From NCBI GenBank assembly GCA_900770265.1, contig CAAGJR010000211.1:1-6043 (forward strand): a stretch of 6,043 nucleotides of DNA. The letters are read 5' to 3'. Below the pieces are notes generated by a model that saw only the letters and a list, made by a program, of their open reading frames with translations, was not told where the DNA came from and made no database searches. This stretch comes from an uncultured Acidaminococcus sp. (GTDB lineage Bacteria > Bacillota > Negativicutes > Acidaminococcales > Acidaminococcaceae). Below are positions 1-4,901 of the stretch, one piece after another; positions within the stretch are counted from its first letter, which is position 1, and the number at the start of each line of letters is the position of its first letter. The position numbers and the translations under genes are program-made.

Positions 1-32
1 GGATCGATTCCTGATTCCATTATACAGCAAAG

Positions 33-223
33 CTCCGCCATGCAGGAGAATCATTCCATCCAACCCGTAGGCAACCGTTGCCGGACAGAGATTGGATGGC
101 CTGGGTGCGGGTCGATCACGACGATCGACCCCTACAGCATCGGCATCATACCGGCATCCCGGCGCTATTTTCGTAGGGACGGCCCATCAGGGACGTCCGA
201 ACCCAGGTCGCCCAGCGGGCATC
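33..223. repeat. Noncoding region of short inverted repeats and dispersed repeat motifs
   Basis: No convincing gene was seen in the first 271 bases; the only open frame is rich in Pro, Arg, Gly and Ser and has no ribosome site. The stretch holds several hairpins: CCATCCAA (56-63) pairs with TTGGATGG (92-99) around an inner GGCAAC/GTTGCC hairpin (70-82); GGGTCGATC (109-117) pairs perfectly with GATCGACCC (123-131) over a 5-base loop; GGACG/CGTCC arms lie in about 178-198; GCCC/GGGC lie at 210-220. Two motifs recur elsewhere in the window: CAACCYGTAGGCAACSGTTG (here 61-80, again 2823-2842) and a GGACCCAGGTCGCC-like string (here 196-213, again near 4231-4246 and reversed at 4916-4932). This is probably a cluster of dispersed intergenic repeats; whether they are mobile cannot be told here. 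Confidence 0.5.
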
Positions 224-224
224 C

Positions 225-258
225 AAATAAAAAAAGACTGTGAATGATATCCACAGTC
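225..258 (-). terminator. Intrinsic terminator of the NRAMP-like gene
   Basis: On the minus strand GACTGTG (from 258 down to 252) pairs with CACAGTC (242 to 236) over a 9-base loop and is followed by a run of seven T. It begins 14 bases after the stop codon of the transporter gene, as expected for that transcript's end. Confidence 0.85.
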
Positions 259-271
259 CTTTCACTTTCTC

Positions 272-1522
272 TTAAAACTTCTTATAAATGGCATAGATGG
301 TGATACCCAGGGTGAACAGGTAGCACACCGTCATGGCAATCTGCAGCAGGCGAGGCTGCTTCATCCCGGCGTTTACATCCTTGCGCCAGATCATCAGCGT
401 TACGAACAGCCCGGCGGTAGGTGTCCCGATGGAAGTGGCCAGGTTGGCCAGGAAGATCAGGCCGGTGGGCGAACCGTTATACATAAAGCAGACCACACAG
501 CCGAACACGATGCAAGCCACACACAGCCACCGGACCAGTTTGCTTTCCAGCCGTACGTCTTTATCCAACCCTGCGTTCAGCAGTACGACCCCTCTCTGGG
601 TATTCCCCAGCAGGCTGGAGAACGCGGCACCCAGGAGCGCCAGACCCATGACCAGGTTGGCATATTTCCCCAGGAAGGGCCGCAGCATATCGGCCAGCTG
701 CGCCGGGGCTTTGATGCTCAGGCCCTGGGGATGGAGCACGATGGCCCCGACAGTGACCACTGCTCCGGAAATCAGGATGACCGTAACCACGTGGGCAATG
801 GCATCCGCCAGCATGGTCCCATTGAACAGATCCTTCTTATTCCACTTGGCTTCCGCCCCCAGGTAGGTCCCGTAGACCCCGGCCGTAATGGCGGCGTGGG
901 TGCTGATGAAGGCCAGGCTGTGATGGATGCTGCTCTTGGGGAACTGCCAGTGAGTAATCCCCTGGAAGAAGGGTCCCCATTCCGGACCGCCGGTCTGTAC
1001 AAGGGTTGCATAGAAGGCCAGGATCATGGCCAGGATACAGATCAAGATACCTTTTTCCACTTTGGAGTAGGTATTCTTGGAAAAATACATGGCCATCAGG
1101 ATGGCAATCATGATCAGGGCCCCGAGTTTCCAATTGATGCCAAAGACCAGGTTCATACCGGCGCCACTGCCGGAAATATTCCCAAAGGTAAAGAACAGGC
1201 AGGCCAGGAACAGACAGATGCCTACAAAAGCTGCTGCACCCTTGCCATAATAATGACGGATGGCATGGATGATGGGCATGCCCGTCAGCATAGAAATCCG
1301 ATAACAGGTCAGCATGAAGGTGATCCCCATGAGGAAAATAGGGATGAACAGCCACAGCATGGCGTAGCCGTAGTTGGCACCCAGCATGGCAGCCGTGGTG
1401 ATGGCCCCCGGCCCAATGACCACACCGGTCAGGACGATACCCGGACCAATGCGTTTCAACATCTGCCAAAAGCTTAATTTTTGTACGGTATCTGGATCAA
1501 ATCCCAAGCGTTCGATGTACAT
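272..1522 (-). CDS. NRAMP/SLC11-superfamily transporter lacking the canonical metal site
   Basis: Polytopic inner-membrane protein of 416 residues, close to the usual NRAMP length, with about 11 hydrophobic segments (approximately 24-45, 53-73, 96-120, 130-147, 157-175, 203-222, 238-262, 285-305, 330-348, 352-378, 393-413), fitting the LeuT-like fold. The family's first-helix pattern GPG...DPGN is recognisable, but reads GPG (26-28) then G37-P38-G39-A40: the metal-binding Asp and Asn are replaced by Gly and Ala. The helix 6 MPH motif is also absent (around 210-218: AAITAGVYG). Ordinary Mn/Fe transport is therefore unlikely; substrate is unknown. Start ATG at 1522 is chosen because AAGGAG lies 8 bases upstream. 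It is transcribed alone, divergent from the LacI-type gene, from a TTGACG/TATAAA promoter with an operator just downstream, so it is probably repressed by that regulator. Family assignment is firm; an organic acid as substrate is inference from context. Confidence 0.85.
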   Translation of the reverse strand: MYIERLGFDPDTVQKLSFWQMLKRIGPGIVLTGVVIGPGAITTAAMLGANYGYAMLWLFIPIFLMGITFMLTCYRISMLTGMPIIHAIRHYYGKGAAAFVGICLFLACLFFTFGNISGSGAGMNLVFGINWKLGALIMIAILMAMYFSKNTYSKVEKGILICILAMILAFYATLVQTGGPEWGPFFQGITHWQFPKSSIHHSLAFISTHAAITAGVYGTYLGAEAKWNKKDLFNGTMLADAIAHVVTVILISGAVVTVGAIVLHPQGLSIKAPAQLADMLRPFLGKYANLVMGLALLGAAFSSLLGNTQRGVVLLNAGLDKDVRLESKLVRWLCVACIVFGCVVCFMYNGSPTGLIFLANLATSIGTPTAGLFVTLMIWRKDVNAGMKQPRLLQIAMTVCYLFTLGITIYAIYKKF

Positions 1523-1561
1523 AAGCCATTCTCCTTATTTTTTGTTTCTCCTCACCTGCAT

Positions 1562-1575
1562 TCCAATCTTTTGCA
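1562..1575. promoter_or_regulatory. Weak auxiliary operator-like site in the transporter leader
   Basis: On the minus strand TGCAAAAGATTGGA matches the operator form TGCAAACGATTGCA at 12 of 14 positions, but the central CG is lost. Its centre is 53 bases from the O1 centre, about five helical turns. There is no counterpart at the aldolase gene, so this may be chance. Confidence 0.25.
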
Positions 1576-1614
1576 GGAAAGATAAAAACGTTTGGCAGAA
1601 CGCTGCAGCCGTTC

Positions 1615-1628
1615 TACAATCGTTTGCA
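1615..1628. promoter_or_regulatory. LacI-type operator O1 of the transporter gene
   Basis: TACAATCGTTTGCA: two 7-base halves around a central CG (1621/1622), the arrangement bound by LacI-family proteins whose hinge leucine inserts at the CpG. One mismatch separates it from the site at 3996-4009. It lies about 14 bases downstream of the predicted transcription start of the transporter gene, a position that would block initiation or early elongation. Confidence 0.75.
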
Positions 1629-1642
1629 TTATTACTGCTTTA

Positions 1643-1672
1643 TTTATAGCATTTCAAGGATGGATACGTCAA
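1643..1672 (-). promoter_or_regulatory. Promoter of the NRAMP-like gene
   Basis: Minus strand: -35 TTGACG (1672-1667), 18-base spacer, -10 TATAAA (1648-1643) with an extended TGC in front. Predicted start is near 1636, giving a leader of roughly 114 bases. The same hexamers with the same spacer and the same distance to the operator occur at the aldolase gene. Confidence 0.8.
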
Positions 1673-1688
1673 TGTTTTCTGATATTTC

Positions 1689-1702
1689 CGCAATTTATTG
1701 CA
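1689..1702. promoter_or_regulatory. Upstream dyad U1, TGCAA-N4-TTGCG
   Basis: Minus strand TGCAATAAATTGCG has the same outer half-sites as the LacI-type operators but an A/T centre in place of CG. Its centre is exactly 74 bases from the O1 centre and about -60 from the predicted start. It is embedded in a block (1673-1702) that matches 4054-4083 at 26 of 30 positions. It may be an auxiliary operator for looping or a site for another regulator. Confidence 0.5.
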
Positions 1703-1719
1703 TAAGGATTTCTCCTTAT
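1702..1719. promoter_or_regulatory. Inverted repeat in the divergent control region
   Basis: ATAAGGA-TTTC-TCCTTAT, perfect 7-base arms with a 4-base loop and no T run on either side, so not a terminator. A different palindrome with the same GGA-N4-TCC core is found one base out of register in the second cassette (4084-4097). A binding site for a second, unidentified regulator is possible. Confidence 0.4.
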
Positions 1720-1753
1720 AAGCAAGTATTTATGCGGGTTTCCCTGTATTCTA

Positions 1754-1792
1754 TTGACAACTTCATCTAAATATGATATTTCTATGTGTAAT
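1754..1792 (+). promoter_or_regulatory. Probable promoter of the LacI-type gene
   Basis: A consensus -35 TTGACA lies at 1754-1759. The -10 is ambiguous: TATTTC at 1777 gives a 17-base spacer but is weak; TGTAAT at 1787-1792 resembles -10 better but is too far from this -35. Either way, operator O2 follows immediately, which implies autoregulation. Confidence 0.45.
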
Positions 1793-1805
1793 GCAAACGA
1801 TTTCA
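1792..1805. promoter_or_regulatory. LacI-type operator O2, autoregulatory
   Basis: TGCAAACGATTTCA differs from the ideal TGCAAACGATTGCA at one position and has the central CG (1798/1799). It lies between the likely promoter of the repressor gene and its ribosome site. Its centre is 177 bases from the O1 centre, near 17 helical turns, so one repressor tetramer or two dimers could link both. Confidence 0.7.
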
Positions 1806-1808
1806 GAG

Positions 1809-1813
1809 AGGAG
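1809..1813 (+). promoter_or_regulatory. Ribosome binding site deciding the repressor start
   Basis: AGGAG is 9 bases from ATG 1823 but directly abuts ATG 1814 and lies downstream of the upstream TTG codon at 1754. It therefore selects 1823 as the start, giving the usual LacI-family N-terminus (MPTLKDVAKLA). Confidence 0.8.
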
Positions 1814-1822
1814 ATGAAATCC

Positions 1823-2818
1823 ATGCCCACTTTAAAAGATGTCGCCAAGCTGGCCTGCGTTGACGTAAGCACTGTCTCCCGGGCTTTGAACAATAATCCC
1901 TGTGTGCATGCGGAAACAAAAGCCCGGATCATGGCTGCCGTGGAAAAGCTCAGCTATCGTCCCAATCTGCTGGCCAAGGGGCTGCGGCAGGGCAAACGGC
2001 ACACCATTGGTGTCGTGGTGCCCCGCCTGCATCTGACAGTATTCTCCACCGTAGCCCAGGCCATCGAGGAAACGGCCCGGGAAAAAGGCTATGCCACCCT
2101 GCTGTGCAGTACGGAAGACGATCCCCAGATCGAAAAAGACGGGCTGAGCCGGCTGCGGAACGGACTGGTGGACGGGATCCTGCTGGCCGGGACCGGCAAG
2201 AACAAAAAACTGGTCCGGGATATCCAGGCTTCCGGCATCCCGGTGACCCAGATCATCCGGATCCAGGATGATACCCTTTCCAGTGTCACCGTGGATTATG
2301 ACAAATGCGGCTACGAAGCCGTCAAATACCTGTACAGCCGGGGAAGCCGCCATCCCGGTCTGATTACCGGTTCTTTGAAATTATCTCCCTATAAATTCCG
2401 GTATCAAGGCTATAAACGGGCTCTGGACGAATTGGGTCTCAAGGAAATCACTTCAGAAGCCAAAGGCTTCACCAATTCCTTGGATTACGGGTACCAGGCC
2501 ACCCTGCAGATGCTACAGGAGCATCCGGAACTGGATGCCATCCTGGCAGCCATGGATGCCCAGGGAATCGGCGCCATGCGGGCTCTGAAGGAACAGAAAA
2601 AACGGATACCCCGAGATGTGAAGGTCATCAGCCTCACCGGTCACGAAATCGGCAATATGCTGGAAACCACCCTGACCACCCTGGAGATGCCCGCTCGGGA
2701 AATTGGCCGCAAAGCCGCCCAGCTGGTCCTGGAACAGATCGACGCCAAAGATAAAAGCAACATCCCCATCCAGCATGTAGAATATGACTCCAAGCTGATC
2801 GAACGGGAAAGCAGCTGA
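1823..2818 (+). CDS. LacI/GalR-family transcriptional regulator
   Basis: Cytoplasmic DNA-binding repressor of 331 residues, the standard family size. The N-terminal helix-turn-helix is at residues 3-22 (TLKDVAKLACVDVSTVSRAL). The hinge helix follows YRPN (45-48), reading AKGLRQGK, with L54 as the leucine that inserts at the operator's central CpG. The periplasmic-binding-protein-like sensor domain starts at IGVVVP (62-67) and runs to the C-terminal LTTLEMPAREIG segment (284-295). A longer frame starting with TTG at 1754 was rejected: that codon is the -35 hexamer and the added residues do not resemble the family. Matching operators occur before this gene, the NRAMP-like gene and the aldolase gene, so it probably controls all three. 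The inducer is unknown; by analogy with the family it would be a small metabolite related to the aldolase substrate. The operators loosely resemble CcpA cre sites, so a global regulator cannot be excluded as another binder. Confidence 0.92.
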   Translation: MPTLKDVAKLACVDVSTVSRALNNNPCVHAETKARIMAAVEKLSYRPNLLAKGLRQGKRHTIGVVVPRLHLTVFSTVAQAIEETAREKGYATLLCSTEDDPQIEKDGLSRLRNGLVDGILLAGTGKNKKLVRDIQASGIPVTQIIRIQDDTLSSVTVDYDKCGYEAVKYLYSRGSRHPGLITGSLKLSPYKFRYQGYKRALDELGLKEITSEAKGFTNSLDYGYQATLQMLQEHPELDAILAAMDAQGIGAMRALKEQKKRIPRDVKVISLTGHEIGNMLETTLTTLEMPAREIGRKAAQLVLEQIDAKDKSNIPIQHVEYDSKLIERESS

Positions 2819-2822
2819 AAAA

Positions 2823-2861
2823 CAACCTGTAGGCAACGGTTGTAGGATGTCAGTTGGATAA
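2823..2861 (+). repeat. Second copy of the CAACC...GTTG intergenic repeat
   Basis: The first 20 bases match 61-80 at 18 positions (consensus CAACCYGTAGGCAACSGTTG), and a TTGGAT follows at a similar distance in both copies. It sits directly after the stop codon of the repressor gene, before its terminator. Confidence 0.5.
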
Positions 2862-2864
2862 GGC

Positions 2865-2900
2865 AAAGAGACTGCCGCAACGCATGGCAGTCTCTTTTTT
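2865..2900 (+). terminator. Intrinsic terminator of the LacI-type gene
   Basis: AAAGAGACTGCC (2865-2876) pairs perfectly with GGCAGTCTCTTT (2886-2897) over a 9-base loop, and a T run ends the hairpin. The long stem and T run make it strong. Confidence 0.92.
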
Positions 2901-2912
2901 GTTATGATGCAT

Positions 2913-2946
2913 AAAAAACAGGGGTGCCGCATTTGCGACACCCCTG
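2913..2946 (-). terminator. Intrinsic terminator of the aldolase gene
   Basis: On the minus strand CAGGGGTG pairs with CACCCCTG, the stem continues through a U-G pair into CGC/GCG, and TTTTTT follows. It starts 15 bases after the aldolase stop codon and stands back to back with the repressor's terminator. Confidence 0.92.
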
Positions 2947-2961
2947 CAGGGATGGTTTGGA

Positions 2962-3939
2962 TTATTTTTCGTAGAAGGGTTTCATGTCTACTTTCGGCAG
3001 ACCGCTCTCTTTCAGGCCTTTGGCAACCCAATCTTTTTGCGCCTGATCCAGAGGCAGGACCGGTTTGCGCATCAAGCCACTGGTGAATACGCCCCGTTGT
3101 ACCAGAGCTTCCTTCAGGCGGGCATGGGCTTCACCGGAAGGCTGGCCGCCACCATAGATGGCCTGGCTGATGGGGTAGATGGCGTTGGAAGCATCCTGAG
3201 CTTCTTTCAGGGTATGATGAGCCGGATCCTTGAATACATCCCAGGCTTTGCAGATCAGTTCAGGCACGCAACCGGCGAAACCGATCAGAGCACCATCCAT
3301 GCCAGGGAACCAGGATACGCACAGGGTTTCGTCGTGGCAGGTAATCAGGGAAACATCCGGGCAGGCTTTCCGCAGTTCACGGACATCATGTTCATAGATA
3401 GCCGTCACACGAGTACCCATCTTGATGGCCTTCACATGAGGGATTTCCTTGACCATCTTAATCAGAGTTTCTACCGGATAGAAGGCCTTGCTGGTAGCCG
3501 GATACAGGTGGATGATGATGTCGATATCAGCGCCGTCAGCCACATCTTTGATGAATTCGAACGGAGCATCCGGGTTCATCCCGAAACGCAGCCACATATG
3601 AGGCGGCATCAGCAGAATCCCGTCAGCGCCGGCTTCTTTGGCATCTTTGGCCATGTCGATGGCACCCTGGGTGTTTTCGCAGTTCACGCCGGAGATGATG
3701 GTCATCACATCGCCACATTCTTCCGCGCAGATCTCCGTAACCCGCTTCCGTTCTTCCCGGGTCAGGCCCGTCACTTCACCGGTATGACCATTGCAGACCA
3801 GACCTTCAATTCCTTTATTGTAGAAAGATTTGATCCAGCGCAGGTATGCTCTGAATTCCGGTTCGTTGATGGAGTAATCCGGGTTCAAAGGAACGGATAC
3901 CGCCGGGAAGATGGTCTTGAAATTCTTTTGTTTTGCCAT
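2962..3939 (-). CDS. DapA/NanA-family (class I pyruvate-type) aldolase or dehydratase
   Basis: Cytoplasmic TIM-barrel enzyme of 325 residues, somewhat longer than typical DapA (about 290). Family landmarks in order: FPAVSVPL (11-18); GHTGE (51-55), in place of the GTTGE/GSTGE that binds the 2-oxo acid carboxylate; GADGILLMPP (104-113); LYPATS (145-150) with the catalytic tyrosine Y146; AIKMGT (171-176) with K173 as the Schiff-base lysine, 27 residues after Y146 as against 28 in E. coli DapA. The arginine of the DapA YNVPSRT motif is absent (ATS here), arguing against true dihydrodipicolinate synthase; a lyase or dehydratase acting on a sugar acid or other 2-oxo acid is more likely. Start ATG at 3939 has AGGAGG 8 bases upstream. 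It is transcribed alone from a promoter and operator copied in geometry from the transporter gene. Substrate is unknown. Confidence 0.88.
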   Translation of the reverse strand: MAKQKNFKTIFPAVSVPLNPDYSINEPEFRAYLRWIKSFYNKGIEGLVCNGHTGEVTGLTREERKRVTEICAEECGDVMTIISGVNCENTQGAIDMAKDAKEAGADGILLMPPHMWLRFGMNPDAPFEFIKDVADGADIDIIIHLYPATSKAFYPVETLIKMVKEIPHVKAIKMGTRVTAIYEHDVRELRKACPDVSLITCHDETLCVSWFPGMDGALIGFAGCVPELICKAWDVFKDPAHHTLKEAQDASNAIYPISQAIYGGGQPSGEAHARLKEALVQRGVFTSGLMRKPVLPLDQAQKDWVAKGLKESGLPKVDMKPFYEK

Positions 3940-3995
3940 GATGAAAACCTCCTGAACATTTATGATTTTTTTCGTTACAACCTTGTTCTTGTCTC

Positions 3996-4009
3996 TGCAA
4001 TCGTTTGCA
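3996..4009. promoter_or_regulatory. LacI-type operator O3 of the aldolase gene
   Basis: TGCAATCGTTTGCA is the best operator in the window, with halves TGCAATC and TGCAAAC around a CG at 4002/4003. It sits about 14 bases downstream of the predicted start, at the same distance from the -10 as O1. Confidence 0.8.
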
Positions 4010-4023
4010 TCAACCTTGGTTAT

Positions 4024-4053
4024 TTTATATCATGTTTCAGGGGTTCCCGTCAA
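4024..4053 (-). promoter_or_regulatory. Promoter of the aldolase gene
   Basis: Minus strand: -35 TTGACG (4053-4048), 18-base spacer, -10 TATAAA (4029-4024). Predicted start is near 4017, leaving a leader of about 78 bases. The hexamers and spacer length match the transporter promoter while the spacer sequence differs at 12 of 18 positions. Confidence 0.8.
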
Positions 4054-4069
4054 TGTTTTCAGAGAGTTC

Positions 4070-4083
4070 CGCAATTTTTTGCA
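4070..4083. promoter_or_regulatory. Upstream dyad U2, TGCAA-N4-TTGCG
   Basis: Minus strand TGCAAAAAATTGCG is the counterpart of U1. Its centre is exactly 74 bases from the O3 centre. The following GGAA and the GAAAACA before the -35 are also conserved between the two promoters. Confidence 0.5.
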
Positions 4084-4097
4084 GTGGATATATCCAC
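4084..4097. promoter_or_regulatory. Perfect 14-base palindrome upstream of the aldolase promoter
   Basis: GTGGATATATCCAC reads the same on both strands and touches U2. It stands where the ATAAGGA/TCCTTAT inverted repeat stands in the other cassette, sharing only the GGA-N4-TCC core. A regulator site is plausible but unidentified. Confidence 0.4.
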
Positions 4098-4142
4098 ATA
4101 AAGCTAGTAATGATGCGGTTTTTGAGGATTAAAACAAAAAGA

Positions 4143-4171
4143 TTGCATTTCCATGTTTCTCTCTGTATACA
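4143..4171 (+). promoter_or_regulatory. Possible rightward promoter with no protein gene downstream
   Basis: TTGCAT (4143-4148), 17-base spacer, TATACA (4166-4171); a shifted -10, TACAAT at 4168, is also possible. Each hexamer is only a partial match, but an operator overlaps the expected start, just as at the repressor gene. No coding sequence follows on this strand. Confidence 0.4.
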
Positions 4172-4172
4172 A

Positions 4173-4186
4173 TGCAATCGTTTTCT
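4173..4186. promoter_or_regulatory. LacI-type operator O4
   Basis: TGCAATCGTTTTCT matches TGCAATCGTTTGCA at 12 of 14 positions, with the central CG at 4179/4180. Its centre is 177 bases from O3, identical to the O1-O2 distance. It would overlap the start of any transcript from 4143-4171. Confidence 0.55.
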
Positions 4187-4295
4187 TTTCGTATTCTATG
4201 TGGAATCCTCCGATTGCAGCGCAGGGGCGATCGGACCCAGGCCGCCAGCGGACCCCTGCATATCCATAAAATCCGCCCTGTCAGGCGGATTTTTT
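4178..4295 (+). ncRNA. Candidate repressor-controlled small RNA or vestigial leader
   Basis: A transcript from the promoter near 4143-4171 would run about 115 bases to the terminator at 4268-4295. It would contain a GCAGGGG (4221-4227)/CCCCTGC (4253-4259) stem enclosing a GC-rich loop, then the terminator hairpin. A 23-codon frame, ATG 4198 to TAA 4269, lies inside but has no ribosome site. The same interval includes a GGACCCAGGCCGCC motif seen elsewhere as an intergenic repeat, which favours remnant DNA. The call is speculative. Confidence 0.25.
4268..4295 (+). terminator. Intrinsic terminator between the aldolase cassette and ridA
   Basis: AAAATCCGCC (4268-4277) pairs with GGCGGATTTT (4284-4293) over a 6-base loop, with six T from 4290. 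It points rightward, although no protein gene on that strand precedes it within 1.3 kb, which is why a short transcript starting near 4178 is suspected. Confidence 0.75.
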
Positions 4296-4300
4296 CTTCG

Positions 4301-4335
4301 GCTCCTGGCTCTTGACTCGTGGCTCATAGCCCTTA
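4301..4335. repeat. Degenerate seven-base tandem repeat
   Basis: Five successive units of seven: GCTCCTG, GCTCTTG, ACTCGTG, GCTCATA, GCCCTTA. The first four share a CTC core in register. It lies between two terminators in noncoding DNA. Confidence 0.5.
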
Positions 4336-4349
4336 CCATTGCCCAAACA

Positions 4350-4388
4350 AAAAAGAGAACTGTGACCGTACGCCACAGTTCTCTTTTT
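4350..4388 (-). terminator. Intrinsic terminator of ridA
   Basis: A 15-base perfect stem (4350-4364 with 4374-4388) encloses a 9-base loop and is flanked by A and T runs on both sides, so it could act in both directions. It follows the ridA stop codon by 17 bases. Confidence 0.92.
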
Positions 4389-4405
4389 ATCTAGTGACTG
4401 CTTTT

Positions 4406-4777
4406 TTACCTCTCCGCAATGGCTTCGATTTCACATTTGACGCCCAGGGGCAGATCTTTCACGGCCACGCAGGAACGGGCCGGATTGCTGACGAAGTACT
4501 TCTTATACACCCCGTTGAAAGCGGCAAAATCGCCCATATCGGCCAGGAAGCAGGTGGTCTTCACCACGTTGTCGAAGCTGCTGCCGGCAGCTTCCAGGAT
4601 GGCGCCCACGTTCTTGCAGGCCTGTTCAGCCTGGCCTTCGATGGTGTCGGCTTCCACCTTGCCCACAGCCGGATTGATGGGGGTCTGACCGGACACAAAG
4701 ACCAGATTGCCGCAGACCTTGCCCTGGGAATAGGGGCCGACCGCAGCCGGAGCGTTTTTCGTTGCAATGGTTTCCAT
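4406..4777 (-). CDS. ridA: RidA-family enamine/imine deaminase
   Basis: Cytoplasmic enzyme of 123 residues, typical for the RidA (YjgF/YER057c/UK114) family, which forms trimers and hydrolyses reactive 2-aminoacrylate and related imines released by PLP enzymes, protecting those enzymes. Family motifs: GPYSQ (14-18), FVSGQTP (27-33), PARSCVAVKDLPLGVKCEIE (99-118). The substrate-binding arginine R101 and the glutamate E116 keep the 15-residue spacing of the family (R105/E120 in E. coli numbering), and C103 is the conserved cysteine. The start is ATG 4777, with AGGAGG 11 bases upstream, rather than the longer frame from 4849, which crosses the ribosome site and the promoter. It has its own promoter and terminator and no LacI-type operator, so it is not visibly part of the neighbouring regulon. 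Confidence 0.95.
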   Translation of the reverse strand: METIATKNAPAAVGPYSQGKVCGNLVFVSGQTPINPAVGKVEADTIEGQAEQACKNVGAILEAAGSSFDNVVKTTCFLADMGDFAAFNGVYKKYFVSNPARSCVAVKDLPLGVKCEIEAIAER

Positions 4778-4819
4778 GATCTTGAAATCCTCCTTCAAAA
4801 ACTTTATTTGGATAGACCC

Positions 4820-4849
4820 ATCATAATATACAGGAATCCCTTCCGTCAA
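4820..4849 (-). promoter_or_regulatory. Promoter of ridA
   Basis: Minus strand: -35 TTGACG (4849-4844), 18-base spacer, -10 TATGAT (4825-4820). Predicted start is near 4813, about 36 bases before the start codon. Confidence 0.7.
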
Positions 4850-4901
4850 ACCTTTTCAGGGATTTGCACAACGCAGTTATAGGAATGCGCAAAAAAGGTA
4901 C

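Noticed and set aside
731..1477. A 248-residue plus-strand frame opposite the transporter gene
   Set aside because: The His-, Gly-, Asp- and Gln-rich product mirrors the codons of the membrane protein on the other strand; no ribosome site or promoter is seen.
1583..1596. Another operator-like site TAAAAACGTTTGGC in the transporter leader
   Set aside because: It matches an ideal operator at only about 10 of 14 positions in A/T-rich DNA; the neighbouring 1562-1575 site is closer to the consensus.
1754..1822. A 23-residue N-terminal extension of the LacI-type regulator beginning with TTG
   Set aside because: The TTG belongs to a consensus -35 hexamer, operator O2 and the ribosome site lie inside the extension, and the family N-terminus starts at ATG 1823.
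3037..4101. A 354-residue open frame on the plus strand opposite the aldolase gene
   Set aside because: It is antisense to a clear DapA-family gene, has no ribosome site, and its composition (His, Gln and Phe rich) is that of a shadow frame; it also runs into the control region.
4198..4269. A 23-codon frame ending at the rightward terminator
   Set aside because: There is no Shine-Dalgarno sequence upstream, the product resembles nothing known, and half of it is a repeat-like motif.
4778..4849. A 24-residue N-terminal extension of RidA
   Set aside because: It contains the ribosome site and -10/-35 elements of ridA, and RidA proteins normally start just before the GPYSQ region as they do from 4777.
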